NCBI GenBank assembly: GCA_947260005.1
Contig: CAMYOL010000007.1
Location: 62,001 to 126,000 of the forward strand
DNA length: 64,000 bases
Direction of reading: 5' to 3'
Source of the DNA: an uncultured Ectothiorhodospiraceae bacterium
GTDB lineage: Bacteria; Pseudomonadota; Gammaproteobacteria; UBA6429; Thiohalophilaceae
Part shown: positions 46,612-55,329 of the stretch, piece after piece
Numbering within the stretch: position 1 is the stretch's first letter
How the letters are laid out: each line of letters begins with the position of its first letter
Notes under the pieces: model-generated
What the model saw: only the letters and a program-made list of their open reading frames with translations
Database searches by the model: none
What the model was told of the DNA's origin: nothing
Made by a program: the position numbers and the translations under genes

Positions 46612-47577
46612 CTACATATTAATATTGATATTTTCACGATGACCATTACGTTCAATGCCCAACGAAATATTCGATTGCGACTTCAAATCAGAAAACAAAC
46701 TTTGTAATACTGCCGGGTCACTAACCTGCTGCCCATTCACTTCTAAAATCACGTCACCGGGTCTTAAACCCAGGGCACGCATGGTTTGTCGATCCTTATG
46801 TGTAAATTTATAACCTTTAATCTGTTTAGCTGCGTCAAAAACCGGGTTAATCTGGACCTCTGCCATAAATTCTTGCGGGTTTTCTGACAGCTTCTTTTTT
46901 AAATCCTCTAAACGTTTACCTGCACGAATCGTTCTTGTCCGTACCACACCCGAGCTGCGCGGTGCAGTTGCTTTCGGTCGGGTAGAACGTCCTCTTGTTG
47001 AGCGAACGGGTCCGCGACCACGGCTCTTTTTCCCTTCAACCAAAGTCAGGGTTTCAAAATTTCCACTGCGATCCAGAATCACCTTATCCGCTAAAATGTC
47101 ATGAAGTATCACGCCAGAAAAAATAGTTTCGTTTTTTTTGTAAACTTTCTCTTCTCCCTGTGCATTAGCAATCATGGCTAAGGCCTGACCTGCGTCATTC
47201 GATGCAAACACGCCACGTAAGGTTAATTTTAACCCGGTCTTCGGCGCATCCACTGGGGCCTTCACGGTTGCGGCACGATTCACCTCGCCAAACAGATGCA
47301 AATTCGCCACCGTACGTAATCGTGGTTGCGAGCTACGAGTGACTGGCACCGTTCTTGGTTGCGGCTTGGTTGTCACGATCACTTCATCTGGCGCAAAGAT
47401 GATCCAGGTTAAGTCCGCAGCCGACTTCGCAACCAACACCACCAGAATAAATGACACCCAGGTTGGTGCTGAACGCCACCATTTCTTCAATGGCAGATTT
47501 GTGAAGAGCGACGCCCACTCCTGCGTGGCCTTTTGTATCTGACCTTGCATTGATTTCCTTGATTCCTGTGACTTCAA
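46612..47577 (-). CDS. gspC: Type II secretion system protein C with PDZ domain
   Basis: Links the platform to the secretin. The 321-aa protein has one membrane helix (WVSFILVVLVAKSAADLTWI, about 39-58), the HR domain (GLKLTLRGVFASNDAGQALA), a very basic linker rich in Arg, Gly and Ser (about 180-215), and a C-terminal PDZ domain (MRALGLRPGDVILEVNGQQV). It is the first gene of the gsp operon, divergent from pilA with 717 bp between. Confidence 0.93.
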   Translation of the reverse strand: MKSQESRKSMQGQIQKATQEWASLFTNLPLKKWWRSAPTWVSFILVVLVAKSAADLTWIIFAPDEVIVTTKPQPRTVPVTRSSQPRLRTVANLHLFGEVNRAATVKAPVDAPKTGLKLTLRGVFASNDAGQALAMIANAQGEEKVYKKNETIFSGVILHDILADKVILDRSGNFETLTLVEGKKSRGRGPVRSTRGRSTRPKATAPRSSGVVRTRTIRAGKRLEDLKKKLSENPQEFMAEVQINPVFDAAKQIKGYKFTHKDRQTMRALGLRPGDVILEVNGQQVSDPAVLQSLFSDLKSQSNISLGIERNGHRENININM

Positions 47578-47781
47578 TTCAGTTTGGTTTAAAAAACCAA
47601 TTGAGTTCCTAGTTATTTAATTGGTAGTCACACAACACTTCTTTTTCACATAGTGCTTGACGACACCAATATATTTATATTACAAGTAGTTACTAAGTTT
47701 AGTTAATTTATTTCATTAAGTGAAGCGATTGTTGGCAACATAAGCCGATTTTGCACAGAGTTCGACAAAGTGACCAAAATT

Positions 47782-47850
47782 GTCAGTTTTCTACACTATG
47801 GGTGCTTAAATTCATAAAACTGACTAAAACTAAGCATATCGAAAACTGAA
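47782..47850 (+). promoter_or_regulatory. Three AAAACTGA motifs upstream of pilA (possible PilR sites)
   Basis: GTCAGTTTT (47782-47790), AAAACTGAC (47816-47824) and AAAACTGAA (47842-47850) share one 8-base core, the first inverted relative to the others. They lie about 165-235 bp upstream of the expected pilA start of transcription, a place where enhancer-binding activators act. Assignment to PilR is inference. Confidence 0.35.
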
Positions 47851-47990
47851 CAAAGAATATACAAGTGTTTGATTTTACCGAGGTCGTATTACTAACACGT
47901 GAAGGCCGTCACATTAACTAAATGAAAACCAAGGAAAATTTAGCTAGAATCCGATAAGGATAAAAGTAACTGCAGGATGCAGACAAAACA

Positions 47991-48006
47991 TGGCATGCAA
48001 GCTGCA
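47991..48006 (+). promoter_or_regulatory. Sigma-54 promoter of pilA
   Basis: TGGCATGCAAGCTGCA matches the consensus TGGCACG-N4-TTGCA at all but two defined positions, with GG and GC exactly ten bases apart. Transcription should start near 48017. PilR, encoded in this window, is the expected activator. Confidence 0.85.
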
Positions 48007-48016
48007 ATAAGGATTC

Positions 48017-48294
48017 ACAGGAGCCTCTGATTAAGGCCATCAAGTGGATGGATGGCTAGGCAGAAAAGGGAACGAGTAAGTTAGAAATTAATGACTTTCA
48101 CGTGATTTTGGCGGCGAAACCCGCTTAAGAGTCTTAAACAGAGGCTTCAGAATGGTTCTGATTGGTTTATACCTTGCAAGTCGAAATACTGTCCGTATCG
48201 ACAGCATCGCAGGCAAAGCAAATAAAGGGACTGACGGTACAGCAGGAAATTAAGAACTGAATATTATTCACCCCCAAAAATTTGGAGAGAACAT
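48017..48294 (+). ncRNA. Structured 5' leader RNA of pilA (candidate cis-regulatory RNA)
   Basis: The predicted transcript start leaves about 278 nt before the pilA ATG. A closing helix pairs 48020-48029 with 48139-48148 (ten pairs, one G-U; core AGCCTCTG with CAGAGGCT). Inside are GCCATC/GATGGC (48036-48041 with 48051-48056), GACTTT/AGAGTC (48093-48098 with 48128-48133) and an inner GCGG/CCGC hairpin (48111-48114 with 48121-48124). Downstream come CAGAA/TTCTG (48148-48160) and a GTCGA/TCGAC hairpin (48180-48202). The ribosome site GGAGAGA precedes the start. It does not match the c-di-GMP riboswitch consensus I know. Confidence 0.5.
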
Positions 48295-48759
48295 ATGAAA
48301 GCAACAAAAGGTTTTACACTTATTGAATTGATGATTGTTGTCGCGATCATCGGTATTTTAGCGGCCATCGCCATCCCGGCCTATAATAGCTATGTAACCA
48401 GTGGTAAGGTCACCGGCCATGTTAGTAACTTCGAACGTGCCTATGCCTTTGTCAAATCTGAGGCATCTAAAAAAGCGGCGTCTTATGATTGGGACAACCA
48501 TTGTTCAGATGTGATAAACGAATTGAATGCAGGTAACAAACGCGCCGTAGGCGATACGGCCTCTGACGCTTTTACCACTGCTGCACCTACTGCAGGACAA
48601 GTACAAGTATCTGGTTTGGTAGCTGTTAATGGTAAACAGTGTGTTGACACCGGTGCTAATATTACCATCACCAGTGGTGGCGTTGCGAACGGTACGGTTG
48701 TTGGGGACTATCCAGGTGGTTTAGCTGTCCCGGATCCAATTAACTTCACAGTAGAGTAG
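48295..48759 (+). CDS. pilA: Type IV major pilin PilA
   Basis: Major subunit of the type IV pilus, 154 aa. The short leader MKATKG is cleaved before [20 protein letters not shown], with the essential Glu at mature position 5. The C-terminal half is Thr/Ala/Gly rich, with two cysteines (in NHCSDV and KQCVDT) that probably form the disulfide of the D-region. GGAGAGA lies ahead of the ATG. Expression is probably sigma-54/PilR driven, through a long structured leader, and ends at a strong terminator 40 bp after the stop, so pilA is mostly monocistronic. Confidence 0.95.
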   Translation: MKATKGFTLIELMIVVAIIGILAAIAIPAYNSYVTSGKVTGHVSNFERAYAFVKSEASKKAASYDWDNHCSDVINELNAGNKRAVGDTASDAFTTAAPTAGQVQVSGLVAVNGKQCVDTGANITITSGGVANGTVVGDYPGGLAVPDPINFTVE

Positions 48760-48794
48760 GTGTGGCTACACCACACCTACTTGAATTTTAAAAA

Positions 48795-48834
48795 TACCAC
48801 TCAGGGCCAAACGGATTGGCCCTGAGTATTTTTG
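48795..48834 (+). terminator. Rho-independent terminator after pilA
   Basis: ACTCAGGGCCAA (48799-48810) pairs perfectly with TTGGCCCTGAGT (48816-48827) around a 5-nt loop, followed by ATTTTTG. A textbook terminator for a highly expressed gene. Confidence 0.93.
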
Positions 48835-48861
48835 TTAAACCCTACCGATGAGTGACATAGT

Positions 48862-49287
48862 ATGAAAACATACACAAGATTAGTTATGGCTAGAGGCGTC
48901 ACACTGATAGAGCTAATGATCGTGGTGGGGCTACTGGCCATTATTGGAAGCATCGCTATCCCAGCGTATAACAACTACGTAAAAACCGGCGAAGCGACCG
49001 AATGTCGTAATGAAGTCGCCATTATCCAACTAGCCTTAGAAGAGAATTTTCTTGATTCAAGTCAATACTTTTTAGGTGCTGATATTCTTGCTATTCGTGA
49101 TAACAGCAATGGTCTCTATACGCATACCTTCGACTCTGATGCTGCCGCCACCGCATCCAATTGCACCTACGCGGTTACCGCTGGTTCCACTGGTAGTATT
49201 AATACTAGTTACACACTCACAGCTGATGCTAACGCATCCGGACCGCTAGCCGGTGCTCCAAGTCCTCTTCTTCAGAAAGGAAATTAA
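48862..49287 (+). CDS. Second type IV pilin-like protein with atypical cleavage site
   Basis: A 141-aa pilin-like protein. Leader MKTYTRLVMARG is followed by [20 protein letters not shown]: the glycine and mature Glu5 are conserved, but the first mature residue is Val instead of the usual Phe. Two cysteines (in ECRNEV and NCTYAV) could form a disulfide. The globular part is small and Thr/Ala/Ser rich and resembles PilE-type or alternative major pilins. It starts about 35 bp after the pilA terminator and has no clear promoter of its own, so low-level read-through is possible. It could be a minor or alternative pilin. Confidence 0.85.
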   Translation: MKTYTRLVMARGVTLIELMIVVGLLAIIGSIAIPAYNNYVKTGEATECRNEVAIIQLALEENFLDSSQYFLGADILAIRDNSNGLYTHTFDSDAAATASNCTYAVTAGSTGSINTSYTLTADANASGPLAGAPSPLLQKGN

Positions 49288-49637
49288 TATTTTCAATATT
49301 TAGCAGAAATTTTTTGGCGACCCTCAGGAGCAAGAAGCTGTCTAATCGTTTTATGATCTGGCTATTATTTTTCATTATATCAATTACCATACTCTTCATT
49401 CGCTGTTCTAGTAACCGGGTTTACTAACTCTTACAACGAAATTCTTAAATAACTAATTGATTTATAGATAAGAATCTAGTAAAACCAAATTTAGTCATGG
49501 ATTATAATAGTGACTGAAACTACAATATAAAAATGCAAAGTAAGTCAAGATCTAACGGATTTGTGACGATATCTTACCCGTCATGTAAAGAAAAACGATA
49601 TCATATCGAGCGTTAAGGAACTGATAAAAGCAGATTT
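49288..49637. other. Gene-free AT-rich region upstream of pilB
   Basis: 350 bp with no supported gene. It should hold the pilB promoter. A 24-codon frame with a hydrophobic stretch exists at 49353 but has no ribosome site. No strong sigma-54 element was found and no hairpin stands out. Confidence 0.6.
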
Positions 49638-51353
49638 ATGGCCACTCCAAATCCACAGATTCAACTCGGCGGCCTTGCCCGTAAACTCGTCGTAGACGGC
49701 CTTTTGCCTGAACCCAAAGCACTCGAGGCTCAGAAAAAAGCCTTTGAGACTAAAATTCCATTCGTCAATTATCTGGTTAGTAAAAACCTGGTCAGCGGGC
49801 TCAATGTTGCTAAAGCGGCGGCCAATGAATTTGGTGTGCCGGTAGTCGATATCGCGTCCATCGAGCTGGATCCTGAAGTCGTCAAGCTGGTCAGTGAAAA
49901 ATTGATCCGTAAGCATCGCACTCTACCCATCTATAAACGTGGCAGCCGACTTTTTGTGGCCGTCTCTGACCCAACCAATCTGCAAGGTCTCGATGAGATC
50001 AAGTTCCAGGCCGGAATGGGAACTGAAGCTATATTGGTTGAAGATAACAAACTCACGACGGTTATCGAAAAAGCGATGGAAGCCACCGACACCGTCATGT
50101 CCGATTTAGGCGATTCTGATTTAGATGATCTTGACTTTGCTGATGAAGATACTGCTGGTGGCCCCGAAGTTTCAGAAAGTGATATTGATGATACCCCCGT
50201 GGTTCGCTTTATCAATAAAGTATTACTCGATGCCATAAACAAAGGGGCATCGGATATCCACTTTGAGCCCTATGAAAAAAATTATCGGGTAAGACTCCGA
50301 ATGGACGGTATGTTAAGCGAAGTGGCTTCGCCCCCCGTGGGTATGGCGCCCAAACTCTCGGCCCGGATCAAGGTTATGTCCCGTCTGGATATCTCTGAAC
50401 GCAGAATCCCACAAGATGGTCGCATCAAAATGAATTTATCGAAAAACCGTTCGATCGATTTTCGTGTTAATACCTGTCCGACACTCTATGGCGAAAAAAT
50501 AGTATTACGTATTTTAGATCCAAGTTCCGCCAAGATGGGTATCGATGCACTCGGTTTCGAACCATTTCAAAAAGACATTTACATGGAAAATCTGGCCAAA
50601 CCCTATGGCATGATTTTAGTGACCGGCCCAACCGGTAGTGGTAAGACCGTATCGTTATATACCGGTGTAAATGTATTAAATCAACCCGGAGTCAATATCT
50701 GTACCGCGGAAGATCCGTCCGAAATTAACATGCCTGGCGTTAACCAGGTAAACGTGAATACGAAAGTCGGCTTGACCTTTGCCAGTGCCCTACGCGCCTT
50801 TTTGCGTCAGGACCCGGACATCGTACTGGTTGGCGAAATCCGGGATCTGGAAACGGCTGAGATCGCCATCAAAGCGGCACAAACCGGTCATCTGGTATTA
50901 TCCACCTTACACACCAATGACGCTCCACAAACACTCACGCGTTTAAGTAACATGGGTGTACCAACTTATAATATAGCGTCATCGGTAAACTTAATTATTG
51001 CGCAACGCCTGGCTCGTCGTCTTTGTACTCACTGCAAAAAGCCAGTTAATATTCCAAAAGAAGCCCTTCTGAAGGAAGGTTTTACTCAGGAGGATGTCGC
51101 AAAAGGGATTACGGTGCATACGCCTGCAGGTTGTGACCAATGCAATGAAGGCTACAAAGGCCGGGTTGGTATTTATCAGGTTATGCCCGTTACTGAAGCG
51201 ATTGGTCGGATTATAATGGAAGGTGGCAACTCAATGCAGATTGCCGAACAGGCCGCGAAAGAGGGCGTTCCCGATCTACGCCAATCCGGTCTGAAAAAAG
51301 TCAAAGACGGTATGACTAGTCTCGATGAGATCAACCGCGTAACAAAAGATTAG
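49638..51353 (+). CDS. pilB: Type IV pilus assembly ATPase PilB
   Basis: Hexameric ATPase for pilus extension, 571 aa. N-terminal GSPII_E-type domain (about 40-150), an acidic linker (DLGDSDLDDLDFADEDTAGG), then the motor with Walker A GPTGSGKTVS, Asp/His boxes, Walker B region RQDPDIVLVGEIRDLETAE and the zinc tetracysteine motif CTHC ... CDQC. It precedes pilC and pilD in the standard pilBCD order. Confidence 0.97.
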   Translation: MATPNPQIQLGGLARKLVVDGLLPEPKALEAQKKAFETKIPFVNYLVSKNLVSGLNVAKAAANEFGVPVVDIASIELDPEVVKLVSEKLIRKHRTLPIYKRGSRLFVAVSDPTNLQGLDEIKFQAGMGTEAILVEDNKLTTVIEKAMEATDTVMSDLGDSDLDDLDFADEDTAGGPEVSESDIDDTPVVRFINKVLLDAINKGASDIHFEPYEKNYRVRLRMDGMLSEVASPPVGMAPKLSARIKVMSRLDISERRIPQDGRIKMNLSKNRSIDFRVNTCPTLYGEKIVLRILDPSSAKMGIDALGFEPFQKDIYMENLAKPYGMILVTGPTGSGKTVSLYTGVNVLNQPGVNICTAEDPSEINMPGVNQVNVNTKVGLTFASALRAFLRQDPDIVLVGEIRDLETAEIAIKAAQTGHLVLSTLHTNDAPQTLTRLSNMGVPTYNIASSVNLIIAQRLARRLCTHCKKPVNIPKEALLKEGFTQEDVAKGITVHTPAGCDQCNEGYKGRVGIYQVMPVTEAIGRIIMEGGNSMQIAEQAAKEGVPDLRQSGLKKVKDGMTSLDEINRVTKD

Positions 51354-51393
51354 TAATGATCTAAACACAAAATTTATAACTAAGGATTAAACC

Positions 51394-52617
51394 ATGGCAG
51401 CATCAACAGCAGCGAAACAGGACATTTTTGTTTGGGAAGGCCGCGATAAAAAGGGTCAGAAGATCAAAGGTGAACTAGGTGGTAAAAACATATCTTTAGT
51501 CAGAGCCAATCTGCGCCGCCAGGGCATCAACCCAACCAAAGTTCGTAAAAAGTCTAAACCGTTATTTGGCGGTGGTCGTGTAAAAGCCAAAGACATCGCC
51601 CTGTTCGCCCGTCAACTCGCCACGATGATGAACTCAGGTGTTCCACTGGTACAAGCCTTCGATATTATTGGTCGTGGTCATGAAAACAAAGGTATGCATG
51701 ATCTTCTCGTTACGATTAAAGCCGACGTTGAAGGTGGTAGTAACCTCTCTGACGCTTTGGGCAAACATCCCTATCACTTTGATGAATTATTTGTGAACCT
51801 GGTCCAGGCTGGTGAACATGCCGGTATCCTCGATGATATTCTAGATAAAGTCGCGACCTATAAAGAAAAAACAGAGTCCATCAAGGGTAAGATCAAAAAA
51901 GCCATGTTTTATCCTACTGCCGTGTTAGCGGTATCGTTTATCATTACCGCTATATTAATGATTTTCGTTGTTCCCGAATTTGCAAATCTCTTTTCAGGCT
52001 TCGGTGCCGATTTACCCGCGATGACTAAATTTGTGGTGACTCTATCCGGGATCTTTACAGATTATTGGTGGTTAATTTTTGGCGGTATAATTGGTAGCAT
52101 TGTTGGTTTGATACAAGCCAAAAAACGCTCGAAAGCCTTTAATCACTTTCTGGATCGCGCGTTACTTAAGATTCCAGTGTTAGGCACCATCCTGACAAAA
52201 GCCGCGATTGCGCGTTACGCCCGTACCATGTCTACCATGTTTGCTGCCGGTGTACCGCTGGTAGAGGCCATGACCTCGGTCGCGGGTGCTGTCGGTAATG
52301 TCGTCTACGGTGAAGCGGTGATTAAAATGCGCGATGAAGTCGCAACCGGTACCCAATTAAACGTCACCATGCAAAAAACCAACCTGTTTCCAAATATGGT
52401 CATACAGATGACTGCAATAGGTGAAGAAGCCGGTTCGGTCGACTCGATGTTAGGGAAAGTGGCCGACTTCTATGAGGAAGAGGTCGATAACGCCGTCGAC
52501 TCCTTAAGTAGTCTATTAGAGCCATTGATCATGGTGATCCTCGGTACGTTAGTCGGCGGTATTGTTGTCGCAATGTATATGCCTATCTTCCAAATGGGCA
52601 AGGTCATTAGTGGCTAA
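51394..52617 (+). CDS. pilC: Type IV pilus inner-membrane platform protein PilC
   Basis: Polytopic platform protein of 407 aa homologous to GspF, with two GspF domains (about 70-195 and 270-400) and three membrane helices (AMFYPTAVLAVSFIITAILM, WWLIFGGIIGSIVGLI, and one near the C-terminus). It starts 40 bp after pilB. Together with gspF in this window it gives two paralogous platforms for pilus and T2SS. Confidence 0.97.
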   Translation: MAASTAAKQDIFVWEGRDKKGQKIKGELGGKNISLVRANLRRQGINPTKVRKKSKPLFGGGRVKAKDIALFARQLATMMNSGVPLVQAFDIIGRGHENKGMHDLLVTIKADVEGGSNLSDALGKHPYHFDELFVNLVQAGEHAGILDDILDKVATYKEKTESIKGKIKKAMFYPTAVLAVSFIITAILMIFVVPEFANLFSGFGADLPAMTKFVVTLSGIFTDYWWLIFGGIIGSIVGLIQAKKRSKAFNHFLDRALLKIPVLGTILTKAAIARYARTMSTMFAAGVPLVEAMTSVAGAVGNVVYGEAVIKMRDEVATGTQLNVTMQKTNLFPNMVIQMTAIGEEAGSVDSMLGKVADFYEEEVDNAVDSLSSLLEPLIMVILGTLVGGIVVAMYMPIFQMGKVISG

Positions 52618-52652
52618 CACATAAACAACTGTCAATTAACGAATCCTCAACC

Positions 52653-53564
52653 GTGTCGATCATTGTTGCCTTTCAAGAAGATCCTGCGCTGTTCTATGCG
52701 TCGGTAATCATCTTTAGTTTATTAGTCGGTAGTTTTCTAAACGTTGTCATTCATCGAATTCCAGTAATGATGAAACGAGAGGCGAAACAAGACTGCAGTG
52801 AATTCTTTGCTGAACATTTCCCCGATTCACTTTCCTCTAGTGAGCAAACGCTTGTAAAATCCCAAAATCCAGTCGCAAGTAAATACAACCTGATTGTACC
52901 TCGCTCTGCTTGCCCTCACTGCGGACATTTAATTACCGCACTTGAAAATATCCCGGTTATTAGTTATTTGTTTCTCAAAGGAAAATGCCGGGAATGCGGC
53001 AGCAAGATTTCGATAAGATATCCTTTCGTCGAGATCTTAAGCGCCATTTTAGTCGTTATTGTGGCATTAAAATTCGGTGTCAGTTATCAAACATTGTTCG
53101 CTGCTTTTTTTACCTGGGCCTTACTGGCGCTAACTTTTATCGATCTGGATACACAATACTTACCCGATCAAATTACTCTCCCCTTTCTTTGGCTAGGATT
53201 GTTAATCAACCTCGATAATACCTTTACTGATATACACTCTGCTTTAATCGGTGCAGCTGCTGGATACCTGACATTATGGAGTGTATACAAACTGTTTAAG
53301 TTGTTAACCAATAAAGAAGGCATGGGTTACGGTGATTTCAAGTTGCTCGCTATGATTGGGGCCTGGTGTGGCTGGCAGGTTATCCCCGCGGTAATTTTAA
53401 TATCTTCCGTCATTGGTTCTATTGCCGGCATTTTAATGATTGTTACCAAGTACCATAAAAAAGGTAAACCCATTCCATTTGGTCCCTATCTAGCTGGCGC
53501 GGGTTGGATTGTTCTGCTTTGGGGTACTGAAATCAATAATACTTATTTAAAACTTTTTGTCTGA
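52653..53564 (+). CDS. pilD: Prepilin peptidase / N-methyltransferase PilD
   Basis: Aspartic membrane protease that cleaves prepilin leaders at the inner membrane and methylates the new N-terminus; 303 aa. It carries two zinc-type cysteine pairs (CPHCGHLI and CRECGSKI), the first catalytic Asp in FIDLDTQYLPDQ and the second in GMGYGDFKLLA. About eight membrane helices. The start is a GTG with a weak ribosome site. No other prepilin peptidase is in the window, so PilD likely serves PilA, the second pilin and GspG-K. Confidence 0.96.
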   Translation: MSIIVAFQEDPALFYASVIIFSLLVGSFLNVVIHRIPVMMKREAKQDCSEFFAEHFPDSLSSSEQTLVKSQNPVASKYNLIVPRSACPHCGHLITALENIPVISYLFLKGKCRECGSKISIRYPFVEILSAILVVIVALKFGVSYQTLFAAFFTWALLALTFIDLDTQYLPDQITLPFLWLGLLINLDNTFTDIHSALIGAAAGYLTLWSVYKLFKLLTNKEGMGYGDFKLLAMIGAWCGWQVIPAVILISSVIGSIAGILMIVTKYHKKGKPIPFGPYLAGAGWIVLLWGTEINNTYLKLFV

Positions 53565-53605
53565 CCCGCTAGCGTCCCTCACTCAAATTCTTATACAATT
53601 TATCT

Positions 53606-54229
53606 ATGTTGGTCATTGCACTCACAGGTGGAATTGGTTCCGGTAAAAGTACGGTAGAAAATTTGTTCCGTTCTTATGGTATCCCGATTATCGATACGGA
53701 TGTTATCGCTCGCGAATTATTATCAGATAACTCAGCCATCAAGAAAGAAACGATTAATTATTTTGGTCAGGAGATTACTCAAGAAAATGGTGAAATTGAT
53801 CGCTCCAAGTTACGCACACTAATCTTTGATGACGAACAGAAACGTAATGCTTTGCAAACGATTCTACACCCTGTCATTCATCAGCAAACATTACGACAGT
53901 TAGAACAACTGGAAAATTCCGATGCACCCTATTGTGTAATTGTGATCCCTTTATTGGCTGAATCAAACCACAAATATCCGCATCATCGGGTTCTTCTGAT
54001 TGACAGCCCTGAATCACTGCAAATAAAACGTGCTAGCACTCGCGACCGATCGACTCCAGATCAGATTAAAAAGATCATCGCTAGTCAGGCAAGCAGGAAA
54101 CAACGTCAGACTATTGCCGATGATGTTATCGAGAATGATGGCGATCTTACATTATTACGTCAAAAAGTTAATCGTTTGCATGAGAAATATTGCTCACTGT
54201 CGGCTAGTGAACAGGAAGTTAATTCCTAG
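53606..54229 (+). CDS. coaE: Dephospho-CoA kinase
   Basis: Last step of coenzyme A synthesis (cytosol). The 207-aa P-loop kinase starts MLVIALTGGIGSGKSTVENL with the Walker A GGIGSGKS, followed by IDTDVIARELL and the lid region RDRSTPDQIKKIIASQASR. It follows pilD by 41 bp, as in many gammaproteobacteria. A TATACAAT sequence just upstream may be a minus-10 element. Confidence 0.96.
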   Translation: MLVIALTGGIGSGKSTVENLFRSYGIPIIDTDVIARELLSDNSAIKKETINYFGQEITQENGEIDRSKLRTLIFDDEQKRNALQTILHPVIHQQTLRQLEQLENSDAPYCVIVIPLLAESNHKYPHHRVLLIDSPESLQIKRASTRDRSTPDQIKKIIASQASRKQRQTIADDVIENDGDLTLLRQKVNRLHEKYCSLSASEQEVNS

Positions 54230-54310
54230 TCAGGACAAGTCGATAAAATCAAATTACCGGTTCATTCCAGCTCATTTCGCGATAAATAAAAAAGCGTGTA
54301 CAATGCGCTC

Positions 54311-55078
54311 ATGAGCGACACTATCTACTATGAACAGCCGTTAAATGAGCGTATCCGCACCTTTTTACGCCTCGAGCATTTATTCTGTCAATCCGACTAT
54401 ACTTTACGCGGTTTTTCAATTTGGGATAGTCGCAGTACCCTACATGCTTTAGTTGATACCCTGGAGATTTTAAGCCGATCTGATTTTAAATCCGAATTAC
54501 TGATTGAGCTTGAACGTCAGTCCAGTAAATTAATAGCATTACAAAATGCACCGGGGGTGGATACACAACAACTGGATATGGTTTTATCTGAATTACAGTC
54601 AGCAGAACAAGCCTTACATGAATTAAATGGACAAATCGGACAACAAGCACGAGACCATGATCTAATAGCCAATCTTCGCCAACGTGGCCCGACGCCTGGC
54701 GGAGATTGTCCTATCGATCTGCCTGCTTTACATTTATGGTTGCAGCAAGCCCCTGAGCAACGTATCGAACAACTCGAACACTGGAATAATGAATTATCCA
54801 TTGTACGCAAACCAGTTGCGCTTTTGCTTGGTATGATTCGTGAAGCGTCGATGCCTGAAAACAAGCAGGCCAGCGAAGGATTTTATCAACAAAGCCTGGA
54901 CAGTAATACACCCATTCAATTGATTCGCGTTATGGTTGATGGAAACTTACCACACTATGCAGAAATCAGCGCGGGGAAACATCGTTTAACGATTCGTTTT
55001 TTAGAACCTCAACTCGGTCGACGCCCCTTACAAGCCCAGAATAATGTCGACTTTAAGCTAACCTGTTGTTCAATATGA
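54311..55078 (+). CDS. zapD: Cell division protein ZapD
   Basis: Cross-links FtsZ filaments at the division ring. The start at ATG 54311 ([20 protein letters not shown]) aligns with family N-termini; an upstream GTG at 54296 would add five residues. Motifs include [16 protein letters not shown]-like segment [20 protein letters not shown] and [21 protein letters not shown]. 255 aa, all-helical then beta. No clear ribosome site precedes the ATG. Its stop overlaps the yacG start (ATGA). Confidence 0.95.
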   Translation: MSDTIYYEQPLNERIRTFLRLEHLFCQSDYTLRGFSIWDSRSTLHALVDTLEILSRSDFKSELLIELERQSSKLIALQNAPGVDTQQLDMVLSELQSAEQALHELNGQIGQQARDHDLIANLRQRGPTPGGDCPIDLPALHLWLQQAPEQRIEQLEHWNNELSIVRKPVALLLGMIREASMPENKQASEGFYQQSLDSNTPIQLIRVMVDGNLPHYAEISAGKHRLTIRFLEPQLGRRPLQAQNNVDFKLTCCSI

Positions 55079-55281
55079 AAAAGAAAATTAAATGCCCAGG
55101 TTGTGGAAAGTTATCAGAATGGAATAAAAATAATCCTTTTCGACCTTTTTGTTCCGAACGATGTCGATTAATAGATTTAGGCGACTGGGCAAACGAATCA
55201 CATCGCATTCCCAGTGATACACCTGGCAATGCCTTCAATGATATTCCCAGTGATTACTTCAACGATGATAGCTCGTCATAA
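55075..55281 (+). CDS. yacG: DNA gyrase inhibitor YacG (zinc ribbon)
   Basis: A 68-aa zinc protein that binds GyrB and restrains DNA gyrase. ATG 55075 overlaps the zapD stop by four bases. The zinc site is C-x2-C (KCPGCGK) and C-x3-C ([20 protein letters not shown]). A Gly/Asp/Ser-rich tail follows. The operon coaE-zapD-yacG is the usual arrangement. Confidence 0.95.
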   Translation: MKKKIKCPGCGKLSEWNKNNPFRPFCSERCRLIDLGDWANESHRIPSDTPGNAFNDIPSDYFNDDSSS

Positions 55282-55329
55282 CCTGTATCACTATACCGCG
55301 AGTACTGTAATTAACCTGATTTTCGTCTA

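Larger units (their letters stand above)
47578..48294. other. Long regulatory region between gspC and pilA
   Basis: 717 bp without a gene. It must hold the gsp operon promoter on the minus strand, for which I see no clear consensus. On the plus strand it holds repeated AAAACTGA motifs, a strong sigma-54 promoter at 47991-48006 and a roughly 280-nt structured pilA leader. Confidence 0.8.

Noticed and set aside
48030-48080. Weak resemblance of the pilA leader to the start of 23S rRNA (GTGGATGGATGGCTAGGCAG)
   Set aside because: Match is short and interrupted; flanking bases do not follow rRNA, and a sigma-54 promoter explains the region better.
48180-48245. Possible c-di-GMP (GEMM) riboswitch in the pilA leader, because of GGCAAAGC and nearby G-rich bases
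   Set aside because: The conserved GGCAAACC and GACGCAAAGCC blocks, the tetraloop receptor and helix order are not all present; only scattered short matches.
49314-49427. Small hydrophobic peptide frame (24-38 codons) between the second pilin and pilB
   Set aside because: No ribosome site at the ATG or the upstream TTG, AT-rich composition gives such frames by chance.
54290-54311. Leaderless zapD transcript from TACAAT just ahead of the ATG
   Set aside because: No acceptable minus-35 element at 16-18 bp; translation may depend on the upstream coaE transcript instead.
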